Counted from the stretch's first letter, positions 17,377-26,898 are shown. The stretch is 64,000 nucleotides of DNA from Lachnospiraceae bacterium (GCA_022652545.1 JALCRM010000007.1:62001-126000); one strand, 5' to 3'. Translations and numbers: made by a program. Notes: generated by a model not told the origin, from the letters alone.

Positions 17377-18192
17377 TTGGACAGGTACGCTGTCGTTGAC
17401 AACATAAAAACACATTACCGCGAGGAAGGCCCCGGCATTACCGAAGGCGTGCCGGAAACAGGTACGCCGCTTCCGCTGGTCGTGCTTCTGCACGGCTGGG
17501 GCGCCAACATAGAACTGTTTGACGGGATCTTCCGGCAGCTGTCTTCACGCTACCATGTGGTCGGCCCTGACCTGCCGGGTTTCGGAAAGAGCGGGGAGCC
17601 TTCCGAAGCGCTCGACATCGACGGTTTTGCGGACTTTGTCTGCGATTTCCTGCTGCAGCTTTTTCCGCAGGAAAAGGAAGTGATCTTTCTCGGGCACTCG
17701 CACGGCGGGCGCATCACGATACGTCTGCTGGCGCGGCCGGACAAGGCTTTCAGCTGTCCCAAGGCAATTCTTGTGGACAGTGCCGGGATCGTGCCGGAGA
17801 AGACGCCGGCCCAGAAACGCCGGGTCCGCACTTATCACTTCCTGAAGGAAGTCCTTGTCAGGAGCGGGATCGCAGGGCGCCATCCGGAGCTGCTGGACAG
17901 GCTGCAGAAAAAGTTCGGCTCCGCGGACTACAGCGCTGCGTCGCCGCTCATGCGGGAAAGCATGGTCAAAAATGTGAACTGCGATCTGCGCGGCGATATG
18001 CCGAAGATCAGCGTTCCGGTGCTGCTGATCTGGGGAGACCGGGACACCGCCACACCGATAGCGGACGGACGGATCATGGAGAAGCTGATCCCGGGCGCGG
18101 GGCTCGCAGTGATCCCGGGCGCGGGCCACTTTACGTTTCTCGATAACCCGGGACTTTTTGCAAGGATACTGGGAAGTTTTCTGGGGGTCTGA
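17377..18192 (+). CDS. Alpha/beta-fold hydrolase
   Basis: A 271-residue soluble serine hydrolase. The nucleophile elbow is LGHSHGGR, the acid lies in WGDRDTATP and the histidine in GAGHFTF; an oxyanion-type LHGWG is near residue 40. Starts with TTG, supported by AAGGAG six bases upstream. It ends five bases before a MurF-like ligase and so is probably cotranscribed with the D-Ala-D-Ala genes; a role in cell-wall precursor or lipid hydrolysis is possible but unproven. Confidence 0.8.
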   Translation: MDRYAVVDNIKTHYREEGPGITEGVPETGTPLPLVVLLHGWGANIELFDGIFRQLSSRYHVVGPDLPGFGKSGEPSEALDIDGFADFVCDFLLQLFPQEKEVIFLGHSHGGRITIRLLARPDKAFSCPKAILVDSAGIVPEKTPAQKRRVRTYHFLKEVLVRSGIAGRHPELLDRLQKKFGSADYSAASPLMRESMVKNVNCDLRGDMPKISVPVLLIWGDRDTATPIADGRIMEKLIPGAGLAVIPGAGHFTFLDNPGLFARILGSFLGV

Positions 18193-18197
18193 AAGGG

Positions 18198-19835
18198 ATG
18201 GGTTCTGTTATGGCAACGCTGGTCTTCACAGTCGTCATCATGGCCCTTTACATCGTGGGCTACTGCACGGCCAAACGCTGGTTCACGCACATGCTCCAGC
18301 TCTCTTCCTATCAGTTCGAGGGCTATTTCCGCTTTCTGGGGACACAGCTGCGCTGGCTGCCGCTCATCTTCGTATGTGCGCCGATGGCCTGCATACTGCT
18401 GGATTTCAGGATCACCGGAGACATTGCGGCCATCATTTTCTTCGGCGTGATCATTTTCCTTTATTGGCCGAAACGCGGCAAAGTGAAGAAGGCCTTTGCC
18501 GTCACGGACCGCGTTAAACGGCTGTTCATAACGGAGGCTCTGCTCTGGGCGGTCATTGCCGCGGTTCTGTGGGCCGTGCATTCCTTAAAGGTGACTGTCG
18601 TTGTACTGTCGGTGCTTTTTGCCGCGCTTCCGCTTATCACCGCCCTGGTGAATCTGATCAATGTGCCGGTCGAAAGCGCAGTGCGCAACTGGTACATCAA
18701 CGACGCCAAACGTATTCTGGCAGGGCGGCCCGATCTCAGGATCATCGGGATCACGGGCAGCTTTGGCAAAACAAGCGTCAAGTACTATCTGACAACGCTC
18801 CTCGAGGAGGGGTACCGTGTCCTGAAGACGCCGGAAAGCTACAACACACCGATGGGCGTCGTGAAGACGATCCGCGGGAGCCTGGAGCCCACGCATCAGA
18901 TCTTCGTCTGCGAGATGGGCGCGCGCCATGTTGGCGATATCAAGGAGATCTGCGATATCGTCCATCCCCAGTACGGCGTGATCACTTCGATCGGCTGCCA
19001 GCATCTGGAGACCTTCCATACGCTCGACAACATCGTTTCGACAAAATATGAGCTGTTCGATGCGGTCAAGCAGTACAGTCGCGCCGGGCGGTCCGCCGAC
19101 GGAAAAGGCGGCAAGAGCCTTATCCCCGGCGTGGAGAACGGCGGGCTGATGTTCATCAACGGGGACAGCGAGACCATACGCCGCAATATGCGCTACCCCG
19201 GGGCGATCACCTACGGACTTTCGGATGACAACCGCTACCACGGGAAGATCCTGCATGTTTCAAAGAGCGGCACGGTCTTTTCCGTCACGGCTCCGGACGG
19301 GGAGACGGAAGAGTTCCGCATGAAACTGCTGGGCACCCACAACGTCGAAAACATGGTCGGCGCGATCGCCGTGGCGCATACCTTCGGCATTTCCATGAAG
19401 AAGCTGAAGCTGGCCGTGAGCAGGGTGGAAGGAGTACCGCACCGCCTGCAGCTCATTCCCAAGGGGCTGAACACCGTGATCGACGATGCCTACAATGCCA
19501 ACCCCGAGGGCACGCAGGCCGCGCTGGAGACACTGTCGCTGTTCGACTGTGAGAAGGTGCTGGTCACGCCCGGGATGGTGGAACTGGGCGAGAAACAGAA
19601 CGAAGAGAACGAAAAGTTCGGAAGACAGGCCGCGAGGGTCTGCGACTATATCATCCTCGTCGGCGAGCAGAACACCAGGGCGATCAAAAAAGGCGTGCTG
19701 GCGGAGAGTTTTCCCGCAGAGAAGCTGTTTACCGAAGAGACGCTGAACGATGCGGTGACACGCATGTATTCGATCGACAGCGGCAGGGAGAAAGCGATAC
19801 TGCTGGAGAACGATCTTCCGGACAACTACAGGTAG
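18198..19835 (+). CDS. Membrane-anchored MurF-like UDP-MurNAc-tripeptide D-Ala-D-Ala ligase
   Basis: A 545-residue Mur ligase. Residues 1-150 carry about five hydrophobic segments (near 6-22, 54-70, 75-90, 112-128 and 131-150) in place of the usual soluble UDP-sugar-binding N-terminal domain. The central domain has the P-loop GITGSFGKTS at 184-193, and a MurF-type C-terminal domain follows. MurF joins D-Ala-D-Ala to the tripeptide precursor, and the next gene is ddl, which makes that dipeptide, so the pairing supports the call. Another amide ligase of the Mur family (for example for a modified precursor) cannot be excluded. A second in-frame ATG at 18210 is an alternative start. Confidence 0.75.
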   Translation: MGSVMATLVFTVVIMALYIVGYCTAKRWFTHMLQLSSYQFEGYFRFLGTQLRWLPLIFVCAPMACILLDFRITGDIAAIIFFGVIIFLYWPKRGKVKKAFAVTDRVKRLFITEALLWAVIAAVLWAVHSLKVTVVVLSVLFAALPLITALVNLINVPVESAVRNWYINDAKRILAGRPDLRIIGITGSFGKTSVKYYLTTLLEEGYRVLKTPESYNTPMGVVKTIRGSLEPTHQIFVCEMGARHVGDIKEICDIVHPQYGVITSIGCQHLETFHTLDNIVSTKYELFDAVKQYSRAGRSADGKGGKSLIPGVENGGLMFINGDSETIRRNMRYPGAITYGLSDDNRYHGKILHVSKSGTVFSVTAPDGETEEFRMKLLGTHNVENMVGAIAVAHTFGISMKKLKLAVSRVEGVPHRLQLIPKGLNTVIDDAYNANPEGTQAALETLSLFDCEKVLVTPGMVELGEKQNEENEKFGRQAARVCDYIILVGEQNTRAIKKGVLAESFPAEKLFTEETLNDAVTRMYSIDSGREKAILLENDLPDNYR

Positions 19836-19897
19836 ACCGCCGCAGCGGCCGCACGATCCGGGGCCTGAAGGCCCTCTTTACGGAGGTAAAGCAGGAT

Positions 19898-21142
19898 ATG
19901 AAATTACGCATAGCTGTCGTATTCGGAGGCAGGAGCACGGAGCATGAGATCTCTGTCATCTCGGCGCTGCAGGCCGTACAGTCGATGGACACGGAAAAAT
20001 ATGAGGTCATACCGGTCTACCTGACCAAGACCAGCGAGTTTTATGTGGGCAAAGGCATAGCGGACATCGAAAACTACTCGCACATACCGGAGCTGCTTAA
20101 AAATGCGACCCGCGTCATCTGGGTGCGGGAGGGCAGCAGAGTGAACCTGTACCGTTTTCCGATGAAGAAATTCGGAGACAGCCTCGTGTCAGGCGTGGAT
20201 GTCGTTCTGCCGATCGTACACGGTACAAACGTGGAGGACGGTACGCTGCAGGGCTTTTTCGGCACGCTGAACATTCCTTATGCCGGTTGCGACGTCTGCT
20301 CGTCCGCGCTGGGCATGAACAAGTATGCGATGAAGGCTGTGCTGGAACAGAACGGGATCCCGGTCCTGCCCTGCTCCGTCTACACATGGAAAGAATATGA
20401 AGAGTCCGACGCGCTCATGAAAGATATTGAGGACCGCTACGCCTATCCTGTCATCGTCAAGCCGCTGAACCTGGGGTCCAGCATCGGCATTTCCAAGGCA
20501 AAGGACCGCGCTTCCCTTGCGGATGCGCTGGAACTGGCCTTCGAGTTCACGAAGACGATCCTGGTGGAGCCGGCGATCACGGAACTGCGCGAGATCAACT
20601 GCGCGGTGCTGGGGGATTACGAAAAGGCCGAGGCGTCCGAGTGTGAGGAGCCGCTGAATGCGGAAGACATCCTGACCTTTGAAGACAAGTACATGAGCGG
20701 CGGCAAAGGAGGCGCCAAGACGGCCGGAGCAAAAACGGCAGGTGCCAAAGCCGCGGGAGGCGGAAGCAAATCCGGCATGGCCAGCCTGCAGCGCAGACTG
20801 CCTGCGGACCTGACGCCGGCGCGCAGGGACGAAGTCCGCAAAATGGCGGTCGACACTTTCAAAGCGCTCGGCTGCAGCGGCGTCGCACGCATCGATTTCA
20901 TGATCGACAAGAGCGAAGACAGGCTGTATGTGAACGAGATCAACACGATCCCGGGCTCCATGTCCTTCTATCTGTGGGAACCCCTCGGCATATCCTATCC
21001 GCAGCTTCTGGACCGCGTGATCGAACTCGCGCTGAAAAAGCAGAGAGAAGAAGAAAAAATGGTCTTCACGTTTGACAGCAATGTGCTGGCCGGCGTGAAA
21101 CTGGGAGGTTCGAAGGGCGGCAGCAAGACCGCAGGAAAATAA
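19898..21142 (+). CDS. ddl: D-alanine--D-alanine ligase with a basic low-complexity insert
   Basis: A 414-residue ATP-grasp enzyme that makes D-Ala-D-Ala for peptidoglycan. Conserved parts: GGRSTEHEIS at 10-19, HGTNVEDGTLQG, the ATP-binding IVKPLNLGSSIG, and the metal-site end VNEINTIPGSMS. Family members are usually near 350 residues; here residues 267-292 form a Gly/Ala/Lys-rich insert inside the mobile substrate loop (KTAG units), and the last 15 residues form a similar Gly/Lys tail (GGSKGGSKTAGK). Downstream of and probably cotranscribed with the MurF-like gene; an AGGAG-like site precedes ATG 19898. Confidence 0.9.
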   Translation: MKLRIAVVFGGRSTEHEISVISALQAVQSMDTEKYEVIPVYLTKTSEFYVGKGIADIENYSHIPELLKNATRVIWVREGSRVNLYRFPMKKFGDSLVSGVDVVLPIVHGTNVEDGTLQGFFGTLNIPYAGCDVCSSALGMNKYAMKAVLEQNGIPVLPCSVYTWKEYEESDALMKDIEDRYAYPVIVKPLNLGSSIGISKAKDRASLADALELAFEFTKTILVEPAITELREINCAVLGDYEKAEASECEEPLNAEDILTFEDKYMSGGKGGAKTAGAKTAGAKAAGGGSKSGMASLQRRLPADLTPARRDEVRKMAVDTFKALGCSGVARIDFMIDKSEDRLYVNEINTIPGSMSFYLWEPLGISYPQLLDRVIELALKKQREEEKMVFTFDSNVLAGVKLGGSKGGSKTAGK

Positions 21143-21218
21143 GGCCGCAGGCCTGGCAGGCGGCACGGGAAGCCCGGACGGCAGGTCCGCCGGCCGCGGG
21201 CAGTCAGGCACGTTATCG

Positions 21219-22514
21219 TTATGCGCGGTAAGCGATTTTGCCGCGGAAGACGGTGAGCCGGACGATGCCGGGCAGAGATTCGCCGATAAACGGAGAATTT
21301 GACGAACGGGATACAAAATCCGCGGAGACCGTGCGATGCGCTCCGGTGTCGATGACCGCAAGGTCCGCCGGCATACCGGCCTGCAGTTTACCCGCCTGCA
21401 GGCGGTAAAGCGCAGCGGGATTCACCGTCATCAGAGTGACGAGCTGCCGCAGGGACAGGATATTTTTATTTACAAGTTCACGCAGACCGAGGGAAAAAGC
21501 AGTCTCAAGGCCGATCATACCGCTGGGCGCTTCCGGAAACGGAAGCGCTTTCTGCTGTTTTGTATGCGGCGCGTGATCGGTGGCGATGATGTCCAGCGTT
21601 CCGTCGGCCAGGCCCTCGAGTATGGCCTCCCGGTCGCGTTCGGTGCGCAGCGGGGGATTGACCTTTGCGAGGGCCCCCTTCGTGAGCACGGCATCTTCCG
21701 TCAGCGTGAAATGGTGCGGCGTCGCCTCCGCATGGATATGGGGACTGCGTTTTCGCGCCTCGCGTATGAGCGCCACGGATTCGGCGGCGCTCACGTGCTG
21801 GATGCACAGATCCGCACCCGTCCGCAGCGCGATCGCGAGATCGCGGCGCACGAGCGAGATTTCGGCTTCCCGGTCGGCGCCACCTGCCGAGAGCGCCTTC
21901 GCGGCGCGGCTCCCCGCATTGACGCCGCTGCCGTGCAGAAAGGCGGGATCCTCCTCGTGGAGAGAGACCGGGAGTCTGAGCGCAGCGGCCTTCGCAAGTC
22001 CCCTTGTAAGCAGCTCCGCGTCCATGACGGGTCTCCCGTCGTCCGTAAAGCCGGACGCGCCCGCCGCCGCGAGTTGTTCCATGTCCGTAAGCTCCCTGCC
22101 GGCCATGTCCTTTGTCAGGCAGGCGCAGCTTTGGACATCGATCGCTGTTTTACGCCCTCTTGCAAGGACGTCCTGCAGTACAGGCGTCGAATCGATGCAG
22201 GGGCGCGTGTTCGCCATCATGACGACATGCGTATATCCGCCTGCCGCGGCAGCCGCCGCGCCGGAGACGATGTCTTCCTTTTCGGTCTGTCCGGGATCGC
22301 GGAAGTGGGAGTGTGTGTCGACGAGGCCGGGGATGACGATGCAGCCGGCGGCATCTGCCGTGCACGAGGCCGGGACCTCCGGAAGCGGCGCGTCCTCTGC
22401 GGAAGCGTGTCTCCGAATGCCTGCGATCAGGCCGCTGTCGTCGATCAGTATGTCCGCGGTCCCTTCCTCCTTTGCGGAGGGATCGAGCAAATATCCGTTT
22501 CTGATGAGCAGCAT
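21219..22514 (-). CDS. pyrC: Dihydroorotase
   Basis: A 431-residue zinc amidohydrolase of the type I dihydroorotase group, third step of UMP synthesis (carbamoyl-aspartate to dihydroorotate). Metal ligands HSH in DTHSHFRDPGQTEKED, further His in SLHEED and IQHVSAAE, and the catalytic Asp in ATDHAPHT. GGGAGGC seven bases before the minus-strand ATG at 22514. It faces ddl and lies about 1.7 kb from pyrK/pyrD on the other strand, so pyrimidine genes are split between two transcripts here. Confidence 0.95.
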   Translation of the reverse strand: MLLIRNGYLLDPSAKEEGTADILIDDSGLIAGIRRHASAEDAPLPEVPASCTADAAGCIVIPGLVDTHSHFRDPGQTEKEDIVSGAAAAAAGGYTHVVMMANTRPCIDSTPVLQDVLARGRKTAIDVQSCACLTKDMAGRELTDMEQLAAAGASGFTDDGRPVMDAELLTRGLAKAAALRLPVSLHEEDPAFLHGSGVNAGSRAAKALSAGGADREAEISLVRRDLAIALRTGADLCIQHVSAAESVALIREARKRSPHIHAEATPHHFTLTEDAVLTKGALAKVNPPLRTERDREAILEGLADGTLDIIATDHAPHTKQQKALPFPEAPSGMIGLETAFSLGLRELVNKNILSLRQLVTLMTVNPAALYRLQAGKLQAGMPADLAVIDTGAHRTVSADFVSRSSNSPFIGESLPGIVRLTVFRGKIAYRA

Positions 22515-22728
22515 ATAATTTGCCTCCCGGGACTGTCCCGTCTTTTTCAGTGTTTTCTATATTCTACGCTGCGTCGTGCCGGCTTTGCAATTCACAGTCC
22601 GGAATCCCCGTGCCGCACCATGTGGAGGGAAGGTCCGGAATAGTGTATCATTATCCTGTCCGGCGGAACGCACGGGTGCAGCCTGTCCGGGAAACCGCAG
22701 CGGAACAGAAGATCGGGGGACAACGGGA

Positions 22729-23265
22729 ATGTATGAAATGACCGGAGATACGCGCAGCATGAAAAAGATCGATCCGGGGCTCAGTGCCGGCGACATCATC
22801 GCGTTCATATTTGTTTTGCTCGGCGGCGTATTTGCCGCTGTCAGCATAGCGATCGCGCTGAACCTCGATAAAATGGATGTCCGTACTTCGGGAGGTGCGG
22901 AACCGGAAATGCTGCCGATGATCTTTGCCCTGATCGGGGTGCCGTTCCTGGCGATCGGAATATGTTTCGCGGCCCACTCCCTGTGGAGAAGAAAAGTGAT
23001 CAGGCACGTGGTTGAGGAAGGCTGCAGCGTAATGGCGAATGTGGTGGCTGTGAGCCCGAATTTTACAGTCACGGTCAACGGAAGACACCCCTATGTAATG
23101 GAGTGCCACTATATCGATCCTTTGACGGGATCGCTGCATGTGTTTTACAGCAGGAACCTGTTTTACTGTCCTTCCGAATTCATCGGCAGGCAGGTGAAGG
23201 TCTACGTGGGCCGTGATGATCTGAAACATTACTATGTCGATGTGCCCGACACCGCCGTCTTCTGA
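22729..23265 (+). CDS. Two-helix membrane protein with a DUF3592-like tail
   Basis: A 178-residue protein with two membrane segments (about residues 20-42 and 62-87) and a C-terminal soluble beta-rich part (VAVSPNFTVTVNGRHPYVMECHY) that resembles DUF3592-type proteins. The reading frame could start upstream, but ATG 22729 is preferred for GGGGGA eight bases upstream. Function unknown. It is divergent from pyrC and upstream of the promoter for plsC. Confidence 0.65.
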   Translation: MYEMTGDTRSMKKIDPGLSAGDIIAFIFVLLGGVFAAVSIAIALNLDKMDVRTSGGAEPEMLPMIFALIGVPFLAIGICFAAHSLWRRKVIRHVVEEGCSVMANVVAVSPNFTVTVNGRHPYVMECHYIDPLTGSLHVFYSRNLFYCPSEFIGRQVKVYVGRDDLKHYYVDVPDTAVF

Positions 23266-23326
23266 TATGCCGGTTCCGGAAGTGTCTCCGTCCGGATCCT
23301 GACGCGCGCCCGAAATCACTAAGTTT

Positions 23327-23355
23327 TTGCAATCTCGGAACAGATGCACTACAAT
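23327..23355 (+). promoter_or_regulatory. Promoter for plsC-pyrK-pyrD-ispE-GntR
   Basis: TTGCAA (23327-23332), 17-base spacer, TACAAT (23350-23355), ending about 48 bases before the plsC start codon. The genes that follow are tightly packed or overlapping, so this may drive the whole run. Confidence 0.6.
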
Positions 23356-23402
23356 ATAAATTGTATACAAAAAAGTACATCTCTCGGAAAGGAAACAAAG
23401 AA

Positions 23403-24239
23403 ATGCTGCGCACGATCTTTGCGTTTGCCTTTGCGGCCTTATATCTTATTTTCGGCATTGTCTGCATCCTGATCAACGGCCTGGTCGGCCTCTTCAGTCG
23501 CAGGTCGAAGGACCGTCTGGTGTCGCTTTATGCTAAGGTCGGGCTGAACGTCGTAGCCCTGATCTGCGGCGCGAAGGATGAAGTGATCGGGCTCGAAAAC
23601 GTACAGAAGGACCGCGCGGCGCTTTACGTCGTCAACCACCGCAGTTTTTTTGACGCGATACTGATGTACAAATACATGCCCTGCCCGACCGGCTTCATGG
23701 TCAAGATCGAGATAAAAAAGGTGCCTCTGCTCAACTACTGGGTGCGTGCCCTCTACTGCCTGTTCGTGGACAGGAAAGATACGCGGCAGGGCCTCGAAGC
23801 GGTCATGAAGGGTATCGACTATGTCAAAAACGGCGTTTCGATCATCGTCTTTCCGGAAGGCACGCGCAACCATGACGAAGGGACGCTGATGCCCTTCCAT
23901 GCCGGCAGCTTCAAGATCGCCGAAAGACCCGGCGCGCCGATCATTCCCGTGACGATCGTGAACACCGGGGCGATCTGGGAGGACCATTTCCCGACCGTGA
24001 GACCCCAGCACGTGATCATCGAGTTCGGAAAACCGATCGAAACGGCCGGAATGCGCCCGGAAGAGCGCAGGAAACTGGTCGGCAGCGTACGGGATGTCAT
24101 GCTGGAGACCTATGCGAGAAACAGCGCGAAGCTGGAGGCGCAGGGCTACTATAAACGTCCGGAGGTCCGGCCGGAGACGCAGACCGGGACCGCAACGGAG
24201 ACGGGGGAGAATGCAGGTACAGAGACAAAACAGGTTTAA
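23403..24239 (+). CDS. plsC: 1-acyl-sn-glycerol-3-phosphate acyltransferase
   Basis: A 278-residue membrane-associated acyltransferase that makes phosphatidic acid from lysophosphatidate. An N-terminal hydrophobic segment (residues about 3-28) is followed by the HX4D motif NHRSFFD and the substrate motif FPEGTRNHDEG. Start at ATG 23403 with GGAAAGGA upstream; a longer frame from 23361 overlaps the promoter region. The C-terminal 25 residues are Thr/Glu-rich and its end overlaps the start of pyrK. Confidence 0.9.
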   Translation: MLRTIFAFAFAALYLIFGIVCILINGLVGLFSRRSKDRLVSLYAKVGLNVVALICGAKDEVIGLENVQKDRAALYVVNHRSFFDAILMYKYMPCPTGFMVKIEIKKVPLLNYWVRALYCLFVDRKDTRQGLEAVMKGIDYVKNGVSIIVFPEGTRNHDEGTLMPFHAGSFKIAERPGAPIIPVTIVNTGAIWEDHFPTVRPQHVIIEFGKPIETAGMRPEERRKLVGSVRDVMLETYARNSAKLEAQGYYKRPEVRPETQTGTATETGENAGTETKQV

Positions 24240-25071
24240 AGCCGCAATGGAAGTCGTCAGAACGGAGCTTCTTGCAGGGGACATCTGGTCCACGATCCTT
24301 CGCTATCCGGAAGAACTGGCGCCGGAGATGCGGGAGGCGCGCCCCGGACAGTTCGTGGGCGTGTACCCGAAGGACGGGTCGCGGCTGCTGCCCCGGCCGA
24401 TCTCCATCTGCCGCCTTGTACCGGAAGAGCGCACGCTTCGTCTCGTGTACCGTACGGTGGGTGCCGGGACAGAAGAGATCGCGGCGATGCCGGCCGGCAG
24501 TGCGGTCGAGGTACTGGGGATGCTCGGGAACGGATATGATACGGAAAGTATGGCCGGCAGGCGCGTCGTGCTGCTTGGCGGCGGCCTCGGGATCCCGCCC
24601 ATGCTGGAGCTCGCGGCATCGCTTTACGGCAAAGCCGCCCCGGGATCCGGGCAGGAGGTCCCGTCTGCTGCGGAAAGGAAGACTGCCGTGACTGCGGTGC
24701 TGGGTTACCGCAGCGCGCCGCTCTTTCTGAAGGAGGATTTTGAAGCTTCCGCAGACGCCGTTTATATCGCAACGGAGGACGGGAGCGAGGGGACTGCGGG
24801 CAACGTCCTGGACGCGGTCCGGGAACGCGGGATCCGGGCGGATGTGCTGTGTGCCTGCGGACCGCTGCCCATGCTGCGCGCAGTCAGGGACTACGCCGCG
24901 GAGCAGGGCATTCCCGCATACATTTCGCTGGAGGAGCACATGGCCTGCGGCGTGGGTGCCTGCCTTGGCTGTGTGGTGAAGACAAAACACGAGGATCCGC
25001 ATTCCCATGTGAAGAATGCCAGGATCTGTACGGAAGGTCCGGTCTTTCCGGCCTCGGAGGTGGAGATCTGA
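24211..25071 (+). CDS. pyrK: Dihydroorotate dehydrogenase electron transfer subunit
   Basis: A 286-residue FAD and [2Fe-2S] protein that passes electrons from dihydroorotate, through PyrD, to NAD. FAD-binding RPISICR, NAD-binding GGGLGIPPM, and cluster Cys in ACGVGACLGCVVKT plus a fourth Cys near the end. Start set at ATG 24211, which overlaps the plsC end and follows a GGGGGAG; ATG 24247 is an alternative. The immediate pyrD neighbour confirms a class 1B (NAD-linked) enzyme. Confidence 0.9.
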   Translation: MQVQRQNRFKAAMEVVRTELLAGDIWSTILRYPEELAPEMREARPGQFVGVYPKDGSRLLPRPISICRLVPEERTLRLVYRTVGAGTEEIAAMPAGSAVEVLGMLGNGYDTESMAGRRVVLLGGGLGIPPMLELAASLYGKAAPGSGQEVPSAAERKTAVTAVLGYRSAPLFLKEDFEASADAVYIATEDGSEGTAGNVLDAVRERGIRADVLCACGPLPMLRAVRDYAAEQGIPAYISLEEHMACGVGACLGCVVKTKHEDPHSHVKNARICTEGPVFPASEVEI

Positions 25072-25076
25072 AACCG

Positions 25077-25997
25077 GTGACCGGTATGGAAGTGGAAATA
25101 GCGGGCGTCAGGCTCAAAAATCCCGTGATGACCGCATCCGGCACGTTCGGTGCCGGACAGGAATACGGCGAATTCGTGGACCTGAACAGGCTCGGCGCAG
25201 TAGTTACCAAGGGAGTTTCGAATGTACCGTGGGAAGGCAATCCCGTGCCCCGCGTTACGGAAACGCCTTCCGGTATGCTGAACGCGATCGGCCTGCAGAA
25301 TCCGGGCGTCGAGGTGTTCTGTGAAAGGGATCTTCCCTTTCTTGCCCGGTATGACACCAGAGTCATCGTCAATGTCTGCGGGCACAGCGAACAGGATTAC
25401 CTGGAGGTCGTCGAGCGGCTGGCCGGTGAAAGCGCGGTGAGCATGCTGGAGATCAATGTCTCCTGTCCCAATGTAAGCCGGGGCGCGATCGCGTTCGGCC
25501 AGGACCCGGACTGCCTCTGTGCGATCACGTCGAAGATCAGGCGCGCGGCGGCACAGCCGATCATCATGAAGCTGACGCCGAACGTGACGGACATTGCCGA
25601 GATGGCGCGTGCTGCCGAGGCGGGCGGAGCGGACGCGGTTTCGCTCATCAATACCATAACGGGTATGAAGATCGACATCGAGCGCCAGAGATTCGTACTG
25701 GCCAACCGGACGGGCGGGCTTTCCGGCCCGGCGATCAGGCCCGTGGCCGTGCGCATGGTCTGGCAGGCAGCCAGGGCGGTTAAGATCCCGGTCATCGGCA
25801 TGGGAGGCATTGCGACAGGCGAGGACGCCGTGGAATTTCTCCTTGCGGGGGCCAGCGCCGTGGCAGTCGGCATGATGAATTTCCACGAACCGCGGACGAC
25901 GGAGAACGTGATCGGGGGAATCGAAGCTTATCTCAGACGGCACGGGATCGAAAACGTGAAGGATATCGTAGGCGCAGTGCAGGATCAGGTGTTTTGA
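25077..25997 (+). CDS. pyrD: Dihydroorotate dehydrogenase, class 1B catalytic subunit
   Basis: A roughly 306-residue FMN enzyme, fourth step of UMP synthesis (dihydroorotate to orotate). The active-site loop has the class 1 Cys in INVSCPNVSRG; FMN-site MGGIATGEDAVEF near the end. Start is GTG 25077 (GGAG 11 bases upstream) or ATG 25086, only three codons later. It begins six bases after the pyrK stop and ends one base before ispE. Confidence 0.95.
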   Translation: MTGMEVEIAGVRLKNPVMTASGTFGAGQEYGEFVDLNRLGAVVTKGVSNVPWEGNPVPRVTETPSGMLNAIGLQNPGVEVFCERDLPFLARYDTRVIVNVCGHSEQDYLEVVERLAGESAVSMLEINVSCPNVSRGAIAFGQDPDCLCAITSKIRRAAAQPIIMKLTPNVTDIAEMARAAEAGGADAVSLINTITGMKIDIERQRFVLANRTGGLSGPAIRPVAVRMVWQAARAVKIPVIGMGGIATGEDAVEFLLAGASAVAVGMMNFHEPRTTENVIGGIEAYLRRHGIENVKDIVGAVQDQVF

Positions 25998-25998
25998 C

Positions 25999-26898
25999 AT
26001 GGACAGGGTGAGCAGCAGGGCATACGCCAAAATAAATATCGGGCTCGATGTCACCGGCAGGCGCAGCGACGGCTACCACCTGGTGGACATGATCATGCAG
26101 ACCATGGAACTGGCTGACGACCTTTCCTTAACGGTGCTGCCGGACGCCGCGGACAGGGACACGCTGCTCCTGAAGACCGACAGGCCGGAGCTTTCTGCGG
26201 GGCCGGACAACCTGGTGTGCCGCGCGGCAGCCGCCATGAGACAGGCGTACGGGATCCATGCCGGCCTGCGTGCAGAGCTGACGAAACGCATCCCGATGGC
26301 AGCGGGCATGGCAGGCGGGAGTGCCGATGCCGCGGCAACTTTCCGTGCAATGCGGGATCTTTTCGTGCCGGAGGTGCAGGACGGGGAACTGGAGAAGCTG
26401 GCGCTCCCCCTGGGGGCGGACATTCCCTACTGCATCACGGGCGGGACGCAGCGCGCGCAGGGAATAGGGGAAGTGCTCACGAAGCTGCCGGCGATGGAGC
26501 CGGTCTTCATTGTGATCGCCAAGCCTCCCGTGGATGTTCCGACGGGCCGCGTGTACCGGGAACTGGACAGTCTCCCGGATGTCGTTCATCCCGATATTCC
26601 CGCGATGGTGCGGGCACTGGAGGGCGGCGGGCTCGAACAGCTGATGGCACTGTCCGGCAATGTTCTCGAAGCGGTGACGGGCGGAAACTACCCGGTCATC
26701 GGACAGCTTGAAAGACTGATGGAGGGGTGCGGAGCGATCCGGGCAATGATGACCGGCAGCGGCCCTGCGGTGTTCGGAGTGTTCAGGGAAAAGGGACGTG
26801 CAGAGGAAGCCTGCGGAAAACTGAGGGCCGGCGATGTCTGCAAGGGGTGCGAGGTGTTTTTGACGAGGGTGAAGAACAATGGCGATGTATACAAATGA
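25999..26898 (+). CDS. ispE: 4-diphosphocytidyl-2-C-methyl-D-erythritol kinase
   Basis: A 299-residue GHMP kinase of the non-mevalonate isoprenoid pathway; it phosphorylates CDP-methylerythritol. N-terminal YAKINIGLDV and the ATP loop PMAAGMAGGSADAAA are typical, and the third GHMP motif is MMTGSGPAVFG. Starts two bases after the pyrD stop and overlaps the GntR gene by 20 bases, so translation is coupled in both directions. Confidence 0.95.
   Translation: MDRVSSRAYAKINIGLDVTGRRSDGYHLVDMIMQTMELADDLSLTVLPDAADRDTLLLKTDRPELSAGPDNLVCRAAAAMRQAYGIHAGLRAELTKRIPMAAGMAGGSADAAATFRAMRDLFVPEVQDGELEKLALPLGADIPYCITGGTQRAQGIGEVLTKLPAMEPVFIVIAKPPVDVPTGRVYRELDSLPDVVHPDIPAMVRALEGGGLEQLMALSGNVLEAVTGGNYPVIGQLERLMEGCGAIRAMMTGSGPAVFGVFREKGRAEEACGKLRAGDVCKGCEVFLTRVKNNGDVYK

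Noticed and set aside
15152-17413. 753-codon minus-strand open frame
   Set aside because: Antisense to the aconitase-family hydratase, His/Arg/Val-rich as such artefacts are, with no conserved motif.
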